A program made the position numbers and the translations under genes. Shown here piece by piece: positions 43,860 to 55,040 of a stretch of DNA of 64,000 bases; the first letter of the stretch is position 1; each line of letters opens with the position of its first letter. The notes beneath the pieces are model-generated. The model did no database searches and was not told the DNA's origin. It saw nothing but the letters and a program-made list of their open reading frames with translations. Location: NCBI RefSeq assembly GCF_000202635.1, contig NC_015125.1, positions 1,116,001 through 1,180,000 on the forward strand. Direction: 5' to 3'. Origin of the DNA: Microbacterium testaceum StLB037 (GTDB lineage: Bacteria; Actinomycetota; Actinomycetes; Actinomycetales; Microbacteriaceae).

Positions 43860-45107
43860 TTGTCGACCGACCTGACGGCCGCGTTCGCGTCCGAGGCGGC
43901 GGCACTCGACGCCGGCGACCCCCTCGCGCCTCATCGCGACGCGTTCGTCGGCGCCGAGACCCCGCTCCTCTACTTCGACGGCAACTCCCTCGGGCGTCCC
44001 CCGCGAGCCACCGCGGACCGCCTCGCCCGCTTCGTCACCGAGGAGTGGGGCGGCCGCCTCATCCGGGGCTGGGACGAATCCTGGATGCAGCTGCCTTTCG
44101 CGATCGGCGACCGCATCGGCGCGCTCGCGCTGGGCGCGGCGCCCGGGCAGACCGTGATCGGCGATTCGACGACGGTCCTGCTCTACAAGCTGCTGCGCGC
44201 CGCGCTGGACGCCCAGATGGCGAGAGATCCGGAGCGCGTGGAGATCGTTGTCGGCCGCGACGACTTCCCCACCGACCGCTACCTGGTCGAAGGCATCGCG
44301 GCCGAGCGCGGCGCCCGCGTCGTGTGGGTCGAGGTCGACACGGCGCGCGGCGTCGACGCGACGCTGTTGCGTGCCGCTGTCGGGCCGCGCACGGCGGTCG
44401 TCCTGCTCAGCCACGTGTCCTACCGCTCGGGATTCCTCGCCGACGGCCCCGAGCTGACACGGATCGCTCAGGATGCCGGAGGCTTCGTGCTCTGGGACCT
44501 GTGCCATTCCGCGGGGTCGGTGCCGGTGGAGCTGGACGCATGGGGCGTCGACCTCGCCGTGGGCTGCACGTACAAGTACCTCAACGGCGGGCCGGGATCG
44601 CCGGCGTTCGCCTACGTCGCCGCGCGACACCAGGACGCCCTGGTACAGCCCGTCCAGGGGTGGATGGGGGCGGCCGACGTCTTCTCGATGGGACCGGAGT
44701 ACCGGCCGGCGGCCGGCATGCGCCGCTTCCTCTCGGGGACACCGCCGGTGCTCGGAATGATCGCGATGCAGGACACCCTCGACCTCCTCGAGACCGCGGG
44801 GATCGCCGCGGTGCGCCGCAAGTCCGTCGCGCTGACCGAGTTCGCCCTGCGCGTGAGCGATGGCATCCTGGCTCCCCTCGGGGTGCGCGTCGCCTCTCCC
44901 CGTGACGCGGCCGAGCGCGGTGGTCACGTCACGCTTTCGCACCCCGCAATGCGCGCGGTCACCGCCCGCCTGTGGACCCGGGACGTGCTGCCCGACTATC
45001 GCGACCCCGGCGGCCTGCGTATCGGGCTCTCGCCGCTGTCGACGAGCTTCGCCGAGGTGCTCACGGGCCTCGGCGCGGTGGCCGACGCGCTGCGCGCCGA
45101 GATCTGA
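43860..45107 (+). CDS. kynU: Kynureninase
   Basis: A 415-aa PLP enzyme (aminotransferase class V) cleaving kynurenine or hydroxykynurenine to (hydroxy)anthranilate and alanine. Conserved segments are YFDGNSLGRPPRAT, DSTTVLLYKLL (phosphate site), DLCHSAGSVPV and the Schiff-base lysine in GCTYKYLNGGPGSP. The C-terminal HVTLSHP and DYRDPGGLRIGLSP are also typical. The start is TTG 43860. No other kyn genes flank it in this window. Confidence 0.92.
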   Translation: MSTDLTAAFASEAAALDAGDPLAPHRDAFVGAETPLLYFDGNSLGRPPRATADRLARFVTEEWGGRLIRGWDESWMQLPFAIGDRIGALALGAAPGQTVIGDSTTVLLYKLLRAALDAQMARDPERVEIVVGRDDFPTDRYLVEGIAAERGARVVWVEVDTARGVDATLLRAAVGPRTAVVLLSHVSYRSGFLADGPELTRIAQDAGGFVLWDLCHSAGSVPVELDAWGVDLAVGCTYKYLNGGPGSPAFAYVAARHQDALVQPVQGWMGAADVFSMGPEYRPAAGMRRFLSGTPPVLGMIAMQDTLDLLETAGIAAVRRKSVALTEFALRVSDGILAPLGVRVASPRDAAERGGHVTLSHPAMRAVTARLWTRDVLPDYRDPGGLRIGLSPLSTSFAEVLTGLGAVADALRAEI

Positions 45108-45120
45108 GCCCCGCCGCGCT

Positions 45121-45159
45121 GCGCGGCGGCGTGCCCGCGCGGCGGCGTGCCCGCGCGGC
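45121..45159. repeat. 16-bp tandem repeat after kynU
   Basis: Two full copies of GCGCGGCGGCGTGCCC (45121-45136, 45137-45152) and a partial third, starting 14 bp after the kynU stop. Confidence 0.7.
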
Positions 45160-45160
45160 A

Positions 45161-45219
45161 TTGAGTGTCCAAAACACCCGGACGATTTTCGGAAGCGTCC
45201 GGGTGTTTTGGACACTCAA
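45161..45219. terminator. Perfect 24-bp inverted repeat between kynU and the ROK gene
   Basis: Arms 45161-45184 and 45196-45219 are exactly complementary, beginning TTGAGTGTCCAAAACACCCG, with an 11-nt loop (ATTTTCGGAAG). It sits between convergent genes and could terminate both. Its length, perfection and AT-containing core also resemble dispersed palindromic (REP-like) elements. Following sequence 45221-45380 is extremely G-rich. Confidence 0.75.
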
Positions 45220-45220
45220 C

Positions 45221-45380
45221 GGGGGTGCGGGGGCCACCGGGACGGGACGGCAGGGACGGGGATGCGGGGACGGGGGTCCCGGGGGCAGGACGGAAGCACG
45301 GGGGTGCGGGGGCCCAGGACGGGGGGCGGGAGCCTACGACGGGGCGCGGGGGCCCAGGGACGGGACCGGGGGGGCGCTCG
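45221..45380. repeat. G-rich, quadruplex-prone degenerate repeat tract
   Basis: The plus strand carries many runs of 4-7 G separated by ACGG, GCAGG or GCGGG units (for example GGGGGCCCAGGACGGGG). There is no credible gene; it lies just past the 3' end of the ROK gene (minus strand). It could form G-quadruplexes or be a decayed minisatellite. Confidence 0.6.
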
Positions 45381-45381
45381 G

Positions 45382-46518
45382 TCAGCGGGCGGCGATGTGG
45401 TCGCGCAGGACGGCGCCCGCGGCCGCGACCGCTCCGGCATCGCGCTGGTTCGCCGACACGGCTACCGCGAGATGCGTTCGGCCGAGGGCGCGGGCGTGGT
45501 CGCGGACGCCGTCGAGGTAGCGGTCGAGAAGGCGGCCGTAGCCGCGACCCGAGAGCACGAGACGGTCGAGGTCGAGCGCGTCGGCGAACGCGACGATCCC
45601 GCGGCTGAAGGCGGTGACCGCGTCGTCGACCGCGCGGGCGGCGCGCGGATCCGACTCCACGCGCGCGGCGATGCGCCCGGGCGTCAGGCGGGATCCGGTC
45701 TCGTCCTGGTAGCGCGAGGCGATCGCCTCGGGTGTTCCGGTGACGGCGAGGCACCCCCGCTGCCCGCAGCGGCAGAGGGGCCCGGCCGGGTCGATCGGGA
45801 GGTGCCGGATGTCTCCCGCGCGCCCGCGCGAGCCGCGGACGAGACGCCCGTCGACGGCGACACCCGCGCTGATCTCTCCGTCGACGTGGATCGCCGCGAG
45901 AGCGCGGGAGTCGCCCGCGGCTCCCGTCCACACCTCGCCCGCTGCGGAGAGCAAGCCAGCATTCTCGAGACGCACCCCGATACCGGTCGCCGCCTCGAGC
46001 GCGGAACCCAGCGGATACCCCTCCCACGCGGCGAGGCTCGGGGTGTCCACGATCGCGCCGGATGCCTCGTGGGGACCGGGCACCGCCACGCAGAGGCCCT
46101 CGATCCGCCCGTCGGCCAGCGACGTCGTCGCGAGGAGCTCTTCGACGGCCGATGACATGGACCCGAGGGTCTCGTCGGGGGTCGCCCCGGGTGCCAGGGC
46201 GACACCGACGCGCCCCACGACGGCACCCCAGAGGTTCGCCACGACCACCTGCATCGACTCGGGCCCCAGCTGCAGACCGAGGCCGAAGCGCGTCGTCGGG
46301 TTGACGTCGAGGAGCTCGCGGCGCTTGCCGCCCGTGGACTCCCCGTGCCCCACCGACAGGACGAGGCGCTTCTCGATGAGCTGGCGCACCGCGGTCGTCA
46401 TGGACGCGGCCGTCAGGCCGGTGGCCTCCGCGAGCTCGATCCGGCTGATCGGCCCGCGCGTACGGATGACGTCGAGTACCAGCGCGGGCGTCGAGACGCT
46501 CGTCGTCTTTCCCGGCAT
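45382..46518 (-). CDS. ROK-family transcriptional regulator
   Basis: A 378-aa sugar-responsive repressor. The N-terminal winged helix (about 10-70: ALVLDVIRTRGPISRIELAE, TGLTAASMTTAVRQLIEKRL) is followed by a ROK sugar-kinase-like domain. That domain has the zinc motif CRCGQRGCLA (about 248) but modified kinase motifs, as expected of a regulator. It is divergent from a beta-mannosidase, so it probably represses that gene and itself until a mannoside-derived sugar is bound. Confidence 0.9.
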   Translation of the reverse strand: MPGKTTSVSTPALVLDVIRTRGPISRIELAEATGLTAASMTTAVRQLIEKRLVLSVGHGESTGGKRRELLDVNPTTRFGLGLQLGPESMQVVVANLWGAVVGRVGVALAPGATPDETLGSMSSAVEELLATTSLADGRIEGLCVAVPGPHEASGAIVDTPSLAAWEGYPLGSALEAATGIGVRLENAGLLSAAGEVWTGAAGDSRALAAIHVDGEISAGVAVDGRLVRGSRGRAGDIRHLPIDPAGPLCRCGQRGCLAVTGTPEAIASRYQDETGSRLTPGRIAARVESDPRAARAVDDAVTAFSRGIVAFADALDLDRLVLSGRGYGRLLDRYLDGVRDHARALGRTHLAVAVSANQRDAGAVAAAGAVLRDHIAAR

Positions 46519-46533
46519 CCTTCCCCCTGTCCA

Positions 46534-46556
46534 CTTATTTTAGTAGCTTGAATAAG
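46534..46556. promoter_or_regulatory. Putative ROK operator between ROK and beta-mannosidase genes
   Basis: CTTATT-N11-AATAAG is a perfect inverted repeat in an otherwise GC-rich 121-bp divergent region. ROK regulators such as NagC/Mlc and XylR bind TTATTT...AAATAA-like sites. It overlaps a plausible -35 (TTGAAT, 46548-46553) of the mannosidase promoter. Likely bound by the adjacent ROK protein. Confidence 0.6.
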
Positions 46557-46639
46557 ATCCCCGCTGCCTCGATCCTATCGCCGCGACCGGTCCCGACGGA
46601 GGCAGTCACCGCGGACCGACGGAAGGAACGCCGACGTTC

Positions 46640-49105
46640 ATGCACCACCCCCTCGACGCAGGCTGGACCCTGACCCTCGCCCGGGGCGACCGCCCCGACG
46701 CGTTCGCGGCACTCGGTGAGGGCATCCCCGCCGCTGTTCCCGGGGTGGTCCACACGGATCTGCTCGCCTCGGGACTCCTCGACGACCCCTTCCCCGGTGC
46801 GCGGGAGGCCGAGCTCGCGTGGATCGGGGAATCGGACTGGACCTACCGGACCACGTTCTCGTGGAGCCCGACCGTCGCGGACGCGCGCGTCGACCTCGTC
46901 GCCGAGGGCCTCGACACCGTGGCCACCGTGCGCGTGAACGGCGAGCTCGTGCTCGAGACGGCGAACCAGCACCGCGGCTACCGCGCCGATCTGGCCGGAA
47001 TTCTCCGCGCCGGGGAGAACACCGTCGAGGTCGCCTTCCGTTCCCCCGTCCGCTACGCGCGTGAGCGAGAAGCGGTGCTCGGCGAGCGTCCGCACTCCTA
47101 CGCGCACCCCTTCAACGCCATCCGCAAGAGCGCCTGCAACTTCGGCTGGGACTGGGGTCCCGACTTCGCGACCGCCGGCATCTGGCGACCGTTCGGCCTC
47201 CAGGAGTGGACCGGCGTGCGGATCGCCGCGGTGCGCCCGGTGGTCGACATCGTCGACGGCATCCCGCACCTGACGGCGCACATCGACCTCGAGTGGCAGA
47301 GCGACGTCGGCGCCGCGGTCAGCGTGGACGTCAGCGTCGGAGGTTCGTCCGCTCGGGTCGAGGCGCGGCCCGGCCAGCCCGTCGTCGTCGACCTCGACGT
47401 TCCGGATGCCGAGCCCTGGTGGCCGCGCGGCTACGGCGAGGCGCGGCTCTACGACCTCACCGTCCGCGTGGGCGATGGTGCGGACGAGTCGACGCGGTGG
47501 TCGCGCGCGATCGGCTTCCGCCACGTCGAGGTCGACATCGCACCCGACGAGCAGGGGAGCCCGTTCTCGGTGCGCATCAACGGGCGCGACGTCTACATCC
47601 ACGGCGCCAACTGGATCCCCGACGATGTCTTCGTCACCCGCATCACGCCGGAGAGTCTCGCCGCCTCGATCGCGGACGCGACGGACGCGGGCCTCAACCT
47701 CCTGCGCGTCTGGGGCGGCGGGCTCTACGAGAGCGACGACTTCTACGACATCTGCGACCGGGAGGGCGTGCTCGTCTGGCAGGACTTCCTGCTCGCGTGC
47801 GCCGCCTACTCGGAGGATGCCGAGCTGTGGGACGAGTTCGAGGCGGAGGCGCGCGAAGCCGTCACGCGCCTGACGAGCCACCCGAGCCTGGTCATCTGGA
47901 ACGGCGGCAACGAGAACATCTGGGGCTACGTCGACTGGAACTGGCGCTCGCGCCTGAAGGGGCGCAGCTGGGGTGAGGGCTACTACCGCGACCTGTTCCC
48001 CCGCATCGTCGCCGAGCTCGCCCCCACGACCTTCTACTCGGACGGGAGCCCGTTCTCCTTCAGCTCCTACGTGCACCCCAACGACGACGCCCACGGCACG
48101 ATGCACATCTGGGACGTGTGGAACACCCGCGACTACGACGGCTATCGCGCCTACCGTCCCCGCTTCGTCTCGGAGTTCGGCTTCCAGGGACCGCCCGCGT
48201 TCTCGACGCTCGAGAGCGTCGTGCGCGACGAGCCCCGCAGCCCGTTCGGACGCGAGATGCTCGCGCATCAGAAGGCGAACGAGGGTAACGACAAGCTCGA
48301 GCGCGGACTCGGGACGCACCTCCCCGAACCCGGCGACTACGCCGACTGGCACTGGACGATGCAGCTGAACCAGGCACGCGCGGTGTCCTTCGGGATCGAG
48401 TGGTTCCGCTCGCTCTTCCCCCTGAACCGCGGGTGGATCGTCTGGCAGCTCAACGACTGCTGGCCCGTCGTGTCATGGGCCGCGGTCGACAGCCACCGCC
48501 ACCGCAAACCGCTGTGGTACGAGCTGCGCCGGGTCTCGGCATCCCGACTGCTGACCATCCAGCCCGCGCTCGAGGGCGACGGGTTGCGGGTGGTCCTGCA
48601 CAACGACAGCGACGAGCGGGTCACCGGTCAGCTGGACCTGCGCCGCGAGCTCTTCGACGGCACCGTCCTGGCATCCGTCTCCCTCCACGTCGAGGTGGCG
48701 GCGCGCGGCGCCTGGAACGCGAGCATCGCTCCCGAACTGGCCGTGGCCGTCGACCCGTCGCGCGAAGTGCTCATCGCGGAGACGTCGAACGGGGAGCGCG
48801 GCCTGCACTACTTCGCCGACGACACCGCCCTCGCCCTGGAGGACGCCCTGTCCGCGGACGCGCGGGTCGTCGCGGACGGATACGAGGTCACCGTGACCGC
48901 GCGGACGCTGGTGAAGGATGCCACCCTCCTCGCGGACCTGGTGGACCCCGCTGCGCGCGTCGATTCGGGCATGGTCACCCTCACCGCCGGTGAGGAGCAC
49001 GTGTTCCGGGTGAGCGCGCCCGCGGGGATCGATCCAGCGGCGTTCACGAGCCGGGCCGTCCTGCGCACGGCGAACGATCTGGTCGTCCGCGCCCGCGCGC
49101 GGTAG
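46640..49105 (+). CDS. Glycoside hydrolase family 2 beta-mannosidase
   Basis: An 821-aa exo-glycosidase. The jelly-roll start is PLDAGWTLTLARGDRPDAFA, with the GH2 Ig-like domain in the middle and the TIM barrel at about 300-620. The acid/base Glu is in VIWNGGNENIWGYVDWNW and the nucleophile Glu in VSEFGFQGPPAF. NAIRKSACNFGWDWGPDF is strongly typical of beta-mannosidases. There is no signal peptide, so it would act on imported mannosides. Probably regulated by the divergent ROK repressor. Confidence 0.9.
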   Translation: MHHPLDAGWTLTLARGDRPDAFAALGEGIPAAVPGVVHTDLLASGLLDDPFPGAREAELAWIGESDWTYRTTFSWSPTVADARVDLVAEGLDTVATVRVNGELVLETANQHRGYRADLAGILRAGENTVEVAFRSPVRYAREREAVLGERPHSYAHPFNAIRKSACNFGWDWGPDFATAGIWRPFGLQEWTGVRIAAVRPVVDIVDGIPHLTAHIDLEWQSDVGAAVSVDVSVGGSSARVEARPGQPVVVDLDVPDAEPWWPRGYGEARLYDLTVRVGDGADESTRWSRAIGFRHVEVDIAPDEQGSPFSVRINGRDVYIHGANWIPDDVFVTRITPESLAASIADATDAGLNLLRVWGGGLYESDDFYDICDREGVLVWQDFLLACAAYSEDAELWDEFEAEAREAVTRLTSHPSLVIWNGGNENIWGYVDWNWRSRLKGRSWGEGYYRDLFPRIVAELAPTTFYSDGSPFSFSSYVHPNDDAHGTMHIWDVWNTRDYDGYRAYRPRFVSEFGFQGPPAFSTLESVVRDEPRSPFGREMLAHQKANEGNDKLERGLGTHLPEPGDYADWHWTMQLNQARAVSFGIEWFRSLFPLNRGWIVWQLNDCWPVVSWAAVDSHRHRKPLWYELRRVSASRLLTIQPALEGDGLRVVLHNDSDERVTGQLDLRRELFDGTVLASVSLHVEVAARGAWNASIAPELAVAVDPSREVLIAETSNGERGLHYFADDTALALEDALSADARVVADGYEVTVTARTLVKDATLLADLVDPAARVDSGMVTLTAGEEHVFRVSAPAGIDPAAFTSRAVLRTANDLVVRARAR

Positions 49106-49120
49106 GCGATACTGGCGACG

Positions 49121-50026
49121 ATGACCCCCGAACCCGCGCCCGTGTCCGCCCTGCGACGTTCCGTGGGTCTGGTGCTGCGCCGGCCCGTGCGTCAGCTCGG
49201 CGTCGAGGCGTTCTACAGCGACTTCATGAGTGGGCTCGAAGAGATGCTCGCCGCGCACGGACGGCCGTTCGTGCTGCAGGTCGTGCCCGACCTCGACGAC
49301 GAACTCGACGCGTATAGCCGCTGGGCGGACTCGGGGCGCGTCGCGGGAGTGGTGCTCGTCGACATCCTCGACGAGCACGACCCCCGCCTGTCGCTGGTCG
49401 ACCGGCTCGGCTTCGCCGGCGTCGCCCTCGCCCACCCCGACGACGCCCCGCACCACGCGGTCGTGTGGGTCGACGACGAGGCGCCGATGCGGACCGCGGT
49501 GACGTATCTGCGGGATCTCGGACACACGCGTGTCGGACGGGTTGCGGGTCCGGACGCGTTCGCCCACACGCGACGCCGGACGACCGCGTTCGAGGCGGCC
49601 GCGACGGAGTGCGGAATCTCCGCGCTCGTCGAGGTGGCCGACTTCAGCGGTGCCGGGGGCGTCGCCGCGGTCGAGCGGCTGCTCGCCGCGCCGGATCCCC
49701 CGACCGCCCTCGTCTTCGACAACGACGTGATGGCCGCGGCCGCGGCATCCGCTCTCCCCGCCCGAGGGATCGACGTTCCCGGCGACCTCTCTCTCCTCGC
49801 GTGGGACGACTCGGTGCTCTGCCGCTCGACGACTCCGGCGCTGAGCGCGATGGCCCGCGACGTCGTGGCCCTGGGCGAGCACGCGGGGACGGCGATCCTG
49901 CGGGCTCTCGGCCACGACCCGCAGCCGATCACGACGGCACCCCCGCCGCAACTGGTCGTCCGCGGATCGACCACCGCCCCCCTGCCGCCGGGCCGGGAAC
50001 GAGCGAGGACTAGCCTCGAACCGTGA
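49121..50026 (+). CDS. LacI-type sugar-sensor protein lacking the HTH domain
   Basis: A 301-aa protein beginning directly in the periplasmic-binding-protein-like core of LacI/GalR repressors (RRSVGLVLRRPVRQLGVEAF, GVVLVDILDEHDP, YLRDLGHTRVGRVAGP, ALVFDNDVMAAAAASALPARGIDVPGDLSLLAWDDS). The usual ~60-residue N-terminal DNA-binding domain is absent, and only 15 bp separate it from the mannosidase. It may have lost DNA binding or act through another protein. It overlaps the antiporter start by 4 nt. Confidence 0.78.
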   Translation: MTPEPAPVSALRRSVGLVLRRPVRQLGVEAFYSDFMSGLEEMLAAHGRPFVLQVVPDLDDELDAYSRWADSGRVAGVVLVDILDEHDPRLSLVDRLGFAGVALAHPDDAPHHAVVWVDDEAPMRTAVTYLRDLGHTRVGRVAGPDAFAHTRRRTTAFEAAATECGISALVEVADFSGAGGVAAVERLLAAPDPPTALVFDNDVMAAAAASALPARGIDVPGDLSLLAWDDSVLCRSTTPALSAMARDVVALGEHAGTAILRALGHDPQPITTAPPPQLVVRGSTTAPLPPGRERARTSLEP

Positions 50027-51774
50027 CCGAACCCCTCCTCATCGTGGTGGCCGGTGTCGTCGTCGTGGCACTGGTGACGGTCATCGCGCCCCGATTCAAC
50101 ATCGCGGGCCCGCTGGTGCTCATGGCGATCGGGCTCGGCGTGAGTCTGCTGCCGTTCTTCCCACCGTTCGTGCTCGACCCCGAGGTGATCCTCGTCGGGG
50201 TGCTTCCCCCGCTGCTCTACTCGGCGGCGGTGCAGCTCCCGGCCATCGAGTTCCGGCGTGATTTCGCCCCGATCGCGGGGCTGTCGGTCCTCCTCGTGGT
50301 GCTCAGCTCGGTCGTGCTCGGCGTGTTCTTCTGGGCGGTCATCCCCGACGTCGGTCTCGCCCTCGGCATCGCGCTCGGGGCCATCCTGAGTCCCACGGAT
50401 GCCGTCGCCACCTCGATCGCGAAGAGGCTCGGCATCGCGCCGCGCGTCGTCACCACCCTCGAGGGCGAGAGCCTGCTGAACGACGCCACCGCGCTGGTGC
50501 TGTTGCGCACCGCGGTGGCGGCTCTGGCATCCGGATTCGCGTTCGGCGACGCCGTCGGCAACTTCGCGTGGGGAGTGTTCCTCGCCCTGGTGTTCGGTGC
50601 GCTCGTCGGATGGGGCAACCTGCGGCTGCGCGAACGCGTGACGAACTCGGCCGCCAACACCGCGCTCAGCTTCACCGTCCCGTTCATCGCCTACCTGCCG
50701 ACGGAACACCTCGGCGGATCGGGCCTTGTCGCGGCGGTCGTCGCGGGGATCGTGACGGGCCAGGGGGCCGCCCGACGGTTCACGCCCGAGCAGCGGCTGA
50801 GCGATCGCGTCAACTGGCGCACGATCGAGTTGCTGCTCGAGGGAGGCGTCTTCCTCGTCTTCGGTCTCGAGCTGAAGGACATCGTCACCAGCAACCTCCG
50901 TGAGAACGAGGGCCTCTGGCACGGCGCCTGGCTGGCGATGTCGGCCCTCGGGATCGCCCTGGCCGTCCGCGCCCTGTACGTCACGGGACTCATCTGGGTG
51001 CAGGGTCGGCGCAGCCGCAACCTGGCACGCCACCGATGGCGGATGGATGCCGCGCAGGAACGCCTCGATCGCTTCGAGGACGCGGTCCACAACGACCCGG
51101 CGAGCCTCTCGCGCCCGGTGGACGACCCGGCCCGCGCGGCTCGCCGCATCGGCTGGATGCGCTCGCGCATCACCCGCACGGTCGCCGACCTCGACTACTA
51201 CCGCGACACTCCCCTGGGCTGGCGGCACGGCGTCGTGATCGTCTGGGCGGGGATGCGCGGCGTCGTCACGCTCGCCGCCGCGCAGACGCTCCCGCGCGAC
51301 GGCGTCACCGATCGGCCGTTGCTGATCTTCGTCGCCTTCCTCGTCGCGCTCCTGAGCCTCGTGCTGCAGGGCGTGACACTGCCCGCCGTGGTGCGCGCGG
51401 TCGGCCTCGGCGGCGAGGGCGGCGAGGGACCGTCGCGCGAGGAGCAGCGCGCCCTGGATGCGGAGCTTCGGGATGCCGCGGTCTCGGCGCTGCAGTCCGG
51501 CTCGCTCACGCGGCGCGATGGGGGGAGCTTCCCCGCCGACATCGTCGAGCGGGCGGGCTCACGACTGACCGAGCCGCCCGACGAGGAGGCGACGGCACGC
51601 GTGCGGGATCTGCTGCAGTTGCGCCTCGCCTCGATCGAGGTGATGCGCGACCGTCTGAACGACCTCGCGAACGACGGCCGTTACAGCACGGCCGCCCTGC
51701 GCCACGCCCTCGCCGAGCTCGATGCCGACCAGATCAGCCTCGAGCTGCGCATCGACGACGAAGACGACGACTGA
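50023..51774 (+). CDS. CPA1-family Na+/H+ antiporter
   Basis: A 583-aa cation/proton antiporter with about 12 N-terminal helices. LSPTDAVATSIAKRLG and LEGESLLNDATALVLLRTA are the characteristic ion-binding motifs (ND within the sixth helix). A cytoplasmic helical region (about 330-400) interrupts the helices and a hydrophilic C-terminal tail (about 460-583) follows. The GTG start overlaps the LacI-like gene (GTGA). The function is pH/Na+ homeostasis. Confidence 0.9.
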   Translation: MTEPLLIVVAGVVVVALVTVIAPRFNIAGPLVLMAIGLGVSLLPFFPPFVLDPEVILVGVLPPLLYSAAVQLPAIEFRRDFAPIAGLSVLLVVLSSVVLGVFFWAVIPDVGLALGIALGAILSPTDAVATSIAKRLGIAPRVVTTLEGESLLNDATALVLLRTAVAALASGFAFGDAVGNFAWGVFLALVFGALVGWGNLRLRERVTNSAANTALSFTVPFIAYLPTEHLGGSGLVAAVVAGIVTGQGAARRFTPEQRLSDRVNWRTIELLLEGGVFLVFGLELKDIVTSNLRENEGLWHGAWLAMSALGIALAVRALYVTGLIWVQGRRSRNLARHRWRMDAAQERLDRFEDAVHNDPASLSRPVDDPARAARRIGWMRSRITRTVADLDYYRDTPLGWRHGVVIVWAGMRGVVTLAAAQTLPRDGVTDRPLLIFVAFLVALLSLVLQGVTLPAVVRAVGLGGEGGEGPSREEQRALDAELRDAAVSALQSGSLTRRDGGSFPADIVERAGSRLTEPPDEEATARVRDLLQLRLASIEVMRDRLNDLANDGRYSTAALRHALAELDADQISLELRIDDEDDD

Positions 51775-51844
51775 CGCCTCCACCGGCCGGGAACGCGGCA
51801 TGTCGCACGACGCCCCGTGCGGCACAATGGAGACGGAGGTTTCC

Positions 51845-52315
51845 ATGAGCGATCCGATCCCGACGACGACGTCACCCGCGGATGCCGCCGGGACCGGCGC
51901 CGTACCCGTCCCGCACGCCGCGGCGGAGTGTCCGAAGTGCTTCACCGAGCTGCAGAGCGACCGCGACTGGTGGCGCGCGCGGCCCGCGGGGTCGCGGCTC
52001 GTGGGTCTGGTGGTCTCGCGACCCGGGATGCCCAGCGTCGTTCAGCAGCGCGAAGACCTCACGCGCTTCGGCGTGCCGATCGAGGGATTCCGCCACCCGG
52101 CGCCCGAGACGCTCGAGGGGTGGGCCGCGCGCTTGGACCGGTTCTTCGGAACGCTCACGCGGGGCGACGTGCTCGTGGTGACGAGCGCGCACTCCCTCGG
52201 CCTCACGCGCGACGACGAGACGCGCGCGATCGCCGACCTGCGTCGGCGCGGCGTGATCGTGAAGGTGCTCTCGCACGGCGAGCGCCACCTGCACGACGCG
52301 GTCGCGCCGCTCTGA
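51845..52315 (+). CDS. Degenerate serine-resolvase N-terminal-like protein
   Basis: A 156-aa protein. Residues about 45-150 align by eye with resolvase N-terminal domains: GLVVSRPGMPSVVQQREDL corresponds to the ARVSTxxQ strand-loop (Ser retained), GVPIEGFRHP to the next strand, and LTRGDVLVVTSAHSLGLTRD followed by DLRRRGVIVKVL to the LxxGDxLVVxxLDRLGRS..L...GV core. The catalytic arginines (LDRLGR) are missing (AHSLGL), and there is no DNA-binding tail, so recombinase activity is unlikely. GGAGG lies 5 nt before ATG 51845. Function unknown. Confidence 0.6.
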   Translation: MSDPIPTTTSPADAAGTGAVPVPHAAAECPKCFTELQSDRDWWRARPAGSRLVGLVVSRPGMPSVVQQREDLTRFGVPIEGFRHPAPETLEGWAARLDRFFGTLTRGDVLVVTSAHSLGLTRDDETRAIADLRRRGVIVKVLSHGERHLHDAVAPL

Positions 52316-52366
52316 CGACCCGACTCCGACGACCCGACTCTGACGACCCGACTCTGACGACCCGAC
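52311..52366 (+). repeat. Four tandem 14-bp repeats overlapping a stop codon
   Basis: TCTGACGACCCGAC occurs at 52311, 52339 and 52353, with a one-base variant at 52325. The first copy includes the TGA stop of the resolvase-like gene; slippage would not change the protein because each T-phase copy also contains TGA. Confidence 0.8.
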
Positions 52367-52385
52367 GCGAGGCGCCGGCGGCGGT

Positions 52386-54725
<2,340 letters not shown>

Positions 54726-55040
54726 GGGCGCCTCCTCGGGGTCGTCCCAGTGTGGCGGAGACCTCCGACATTCGCGACGCCTCGCGTGTGACGGGCTGGG
54801 TGGGGTCGGTGCCGCCCCACCGCGCCGTCACGCGGAGTCGGCGCCGAAACCCCGCGCCGTTGAGCGGAGTGCGCGAAACGCCGGGCCCACGGCATCCCGA
54901 ACCGGCGTGTCACACCTCGACTCCGCAGGACGGCACGCGGCAACCGCTGCCTCTGTCCCGCGCACCGGCCGCGCCGCGCGTCGGCGGAAAGACGACGGTG
55001 CCCCCGCAGACGGATCTGCGGGGGCACCGGAAGAAGGGGC
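54726..55040. other. Intergenic region with terminator, no gene seen
   Basis: This 315-bp stretch separates the UvrA-like start from the helicase stop, both minus strand. Apart from the hairpin at 54997-55028 there is no convincing coding pattern; open frames here are rich in Arg/Pro and lack ribosome sites. It presumably carries the UvrA-like promoter. Confidence 0.5.
54997..55028 (-). terminator. Hairpin terminator of the DEAD-box helicase gene
   Basis: A 14-bp perfect inverted repeat (GGTGCCCCCGCAGA / TCTGCGGGGGCACC) with a 4-nt loop, 12 nt downstream of the helicase stop. Confidence 0.8.

Noticed and set aside
45161..45219. CRISPR repeat or array
   Set aside because: A single palindrome with no regularly spaced copies and no cas genes in the window.
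51845..52315. Functional serine recombinase or island integrase
   Set aside because: Catalytic arginines and the DNA-binding domain are missing, and it lies 17 kb from the island.
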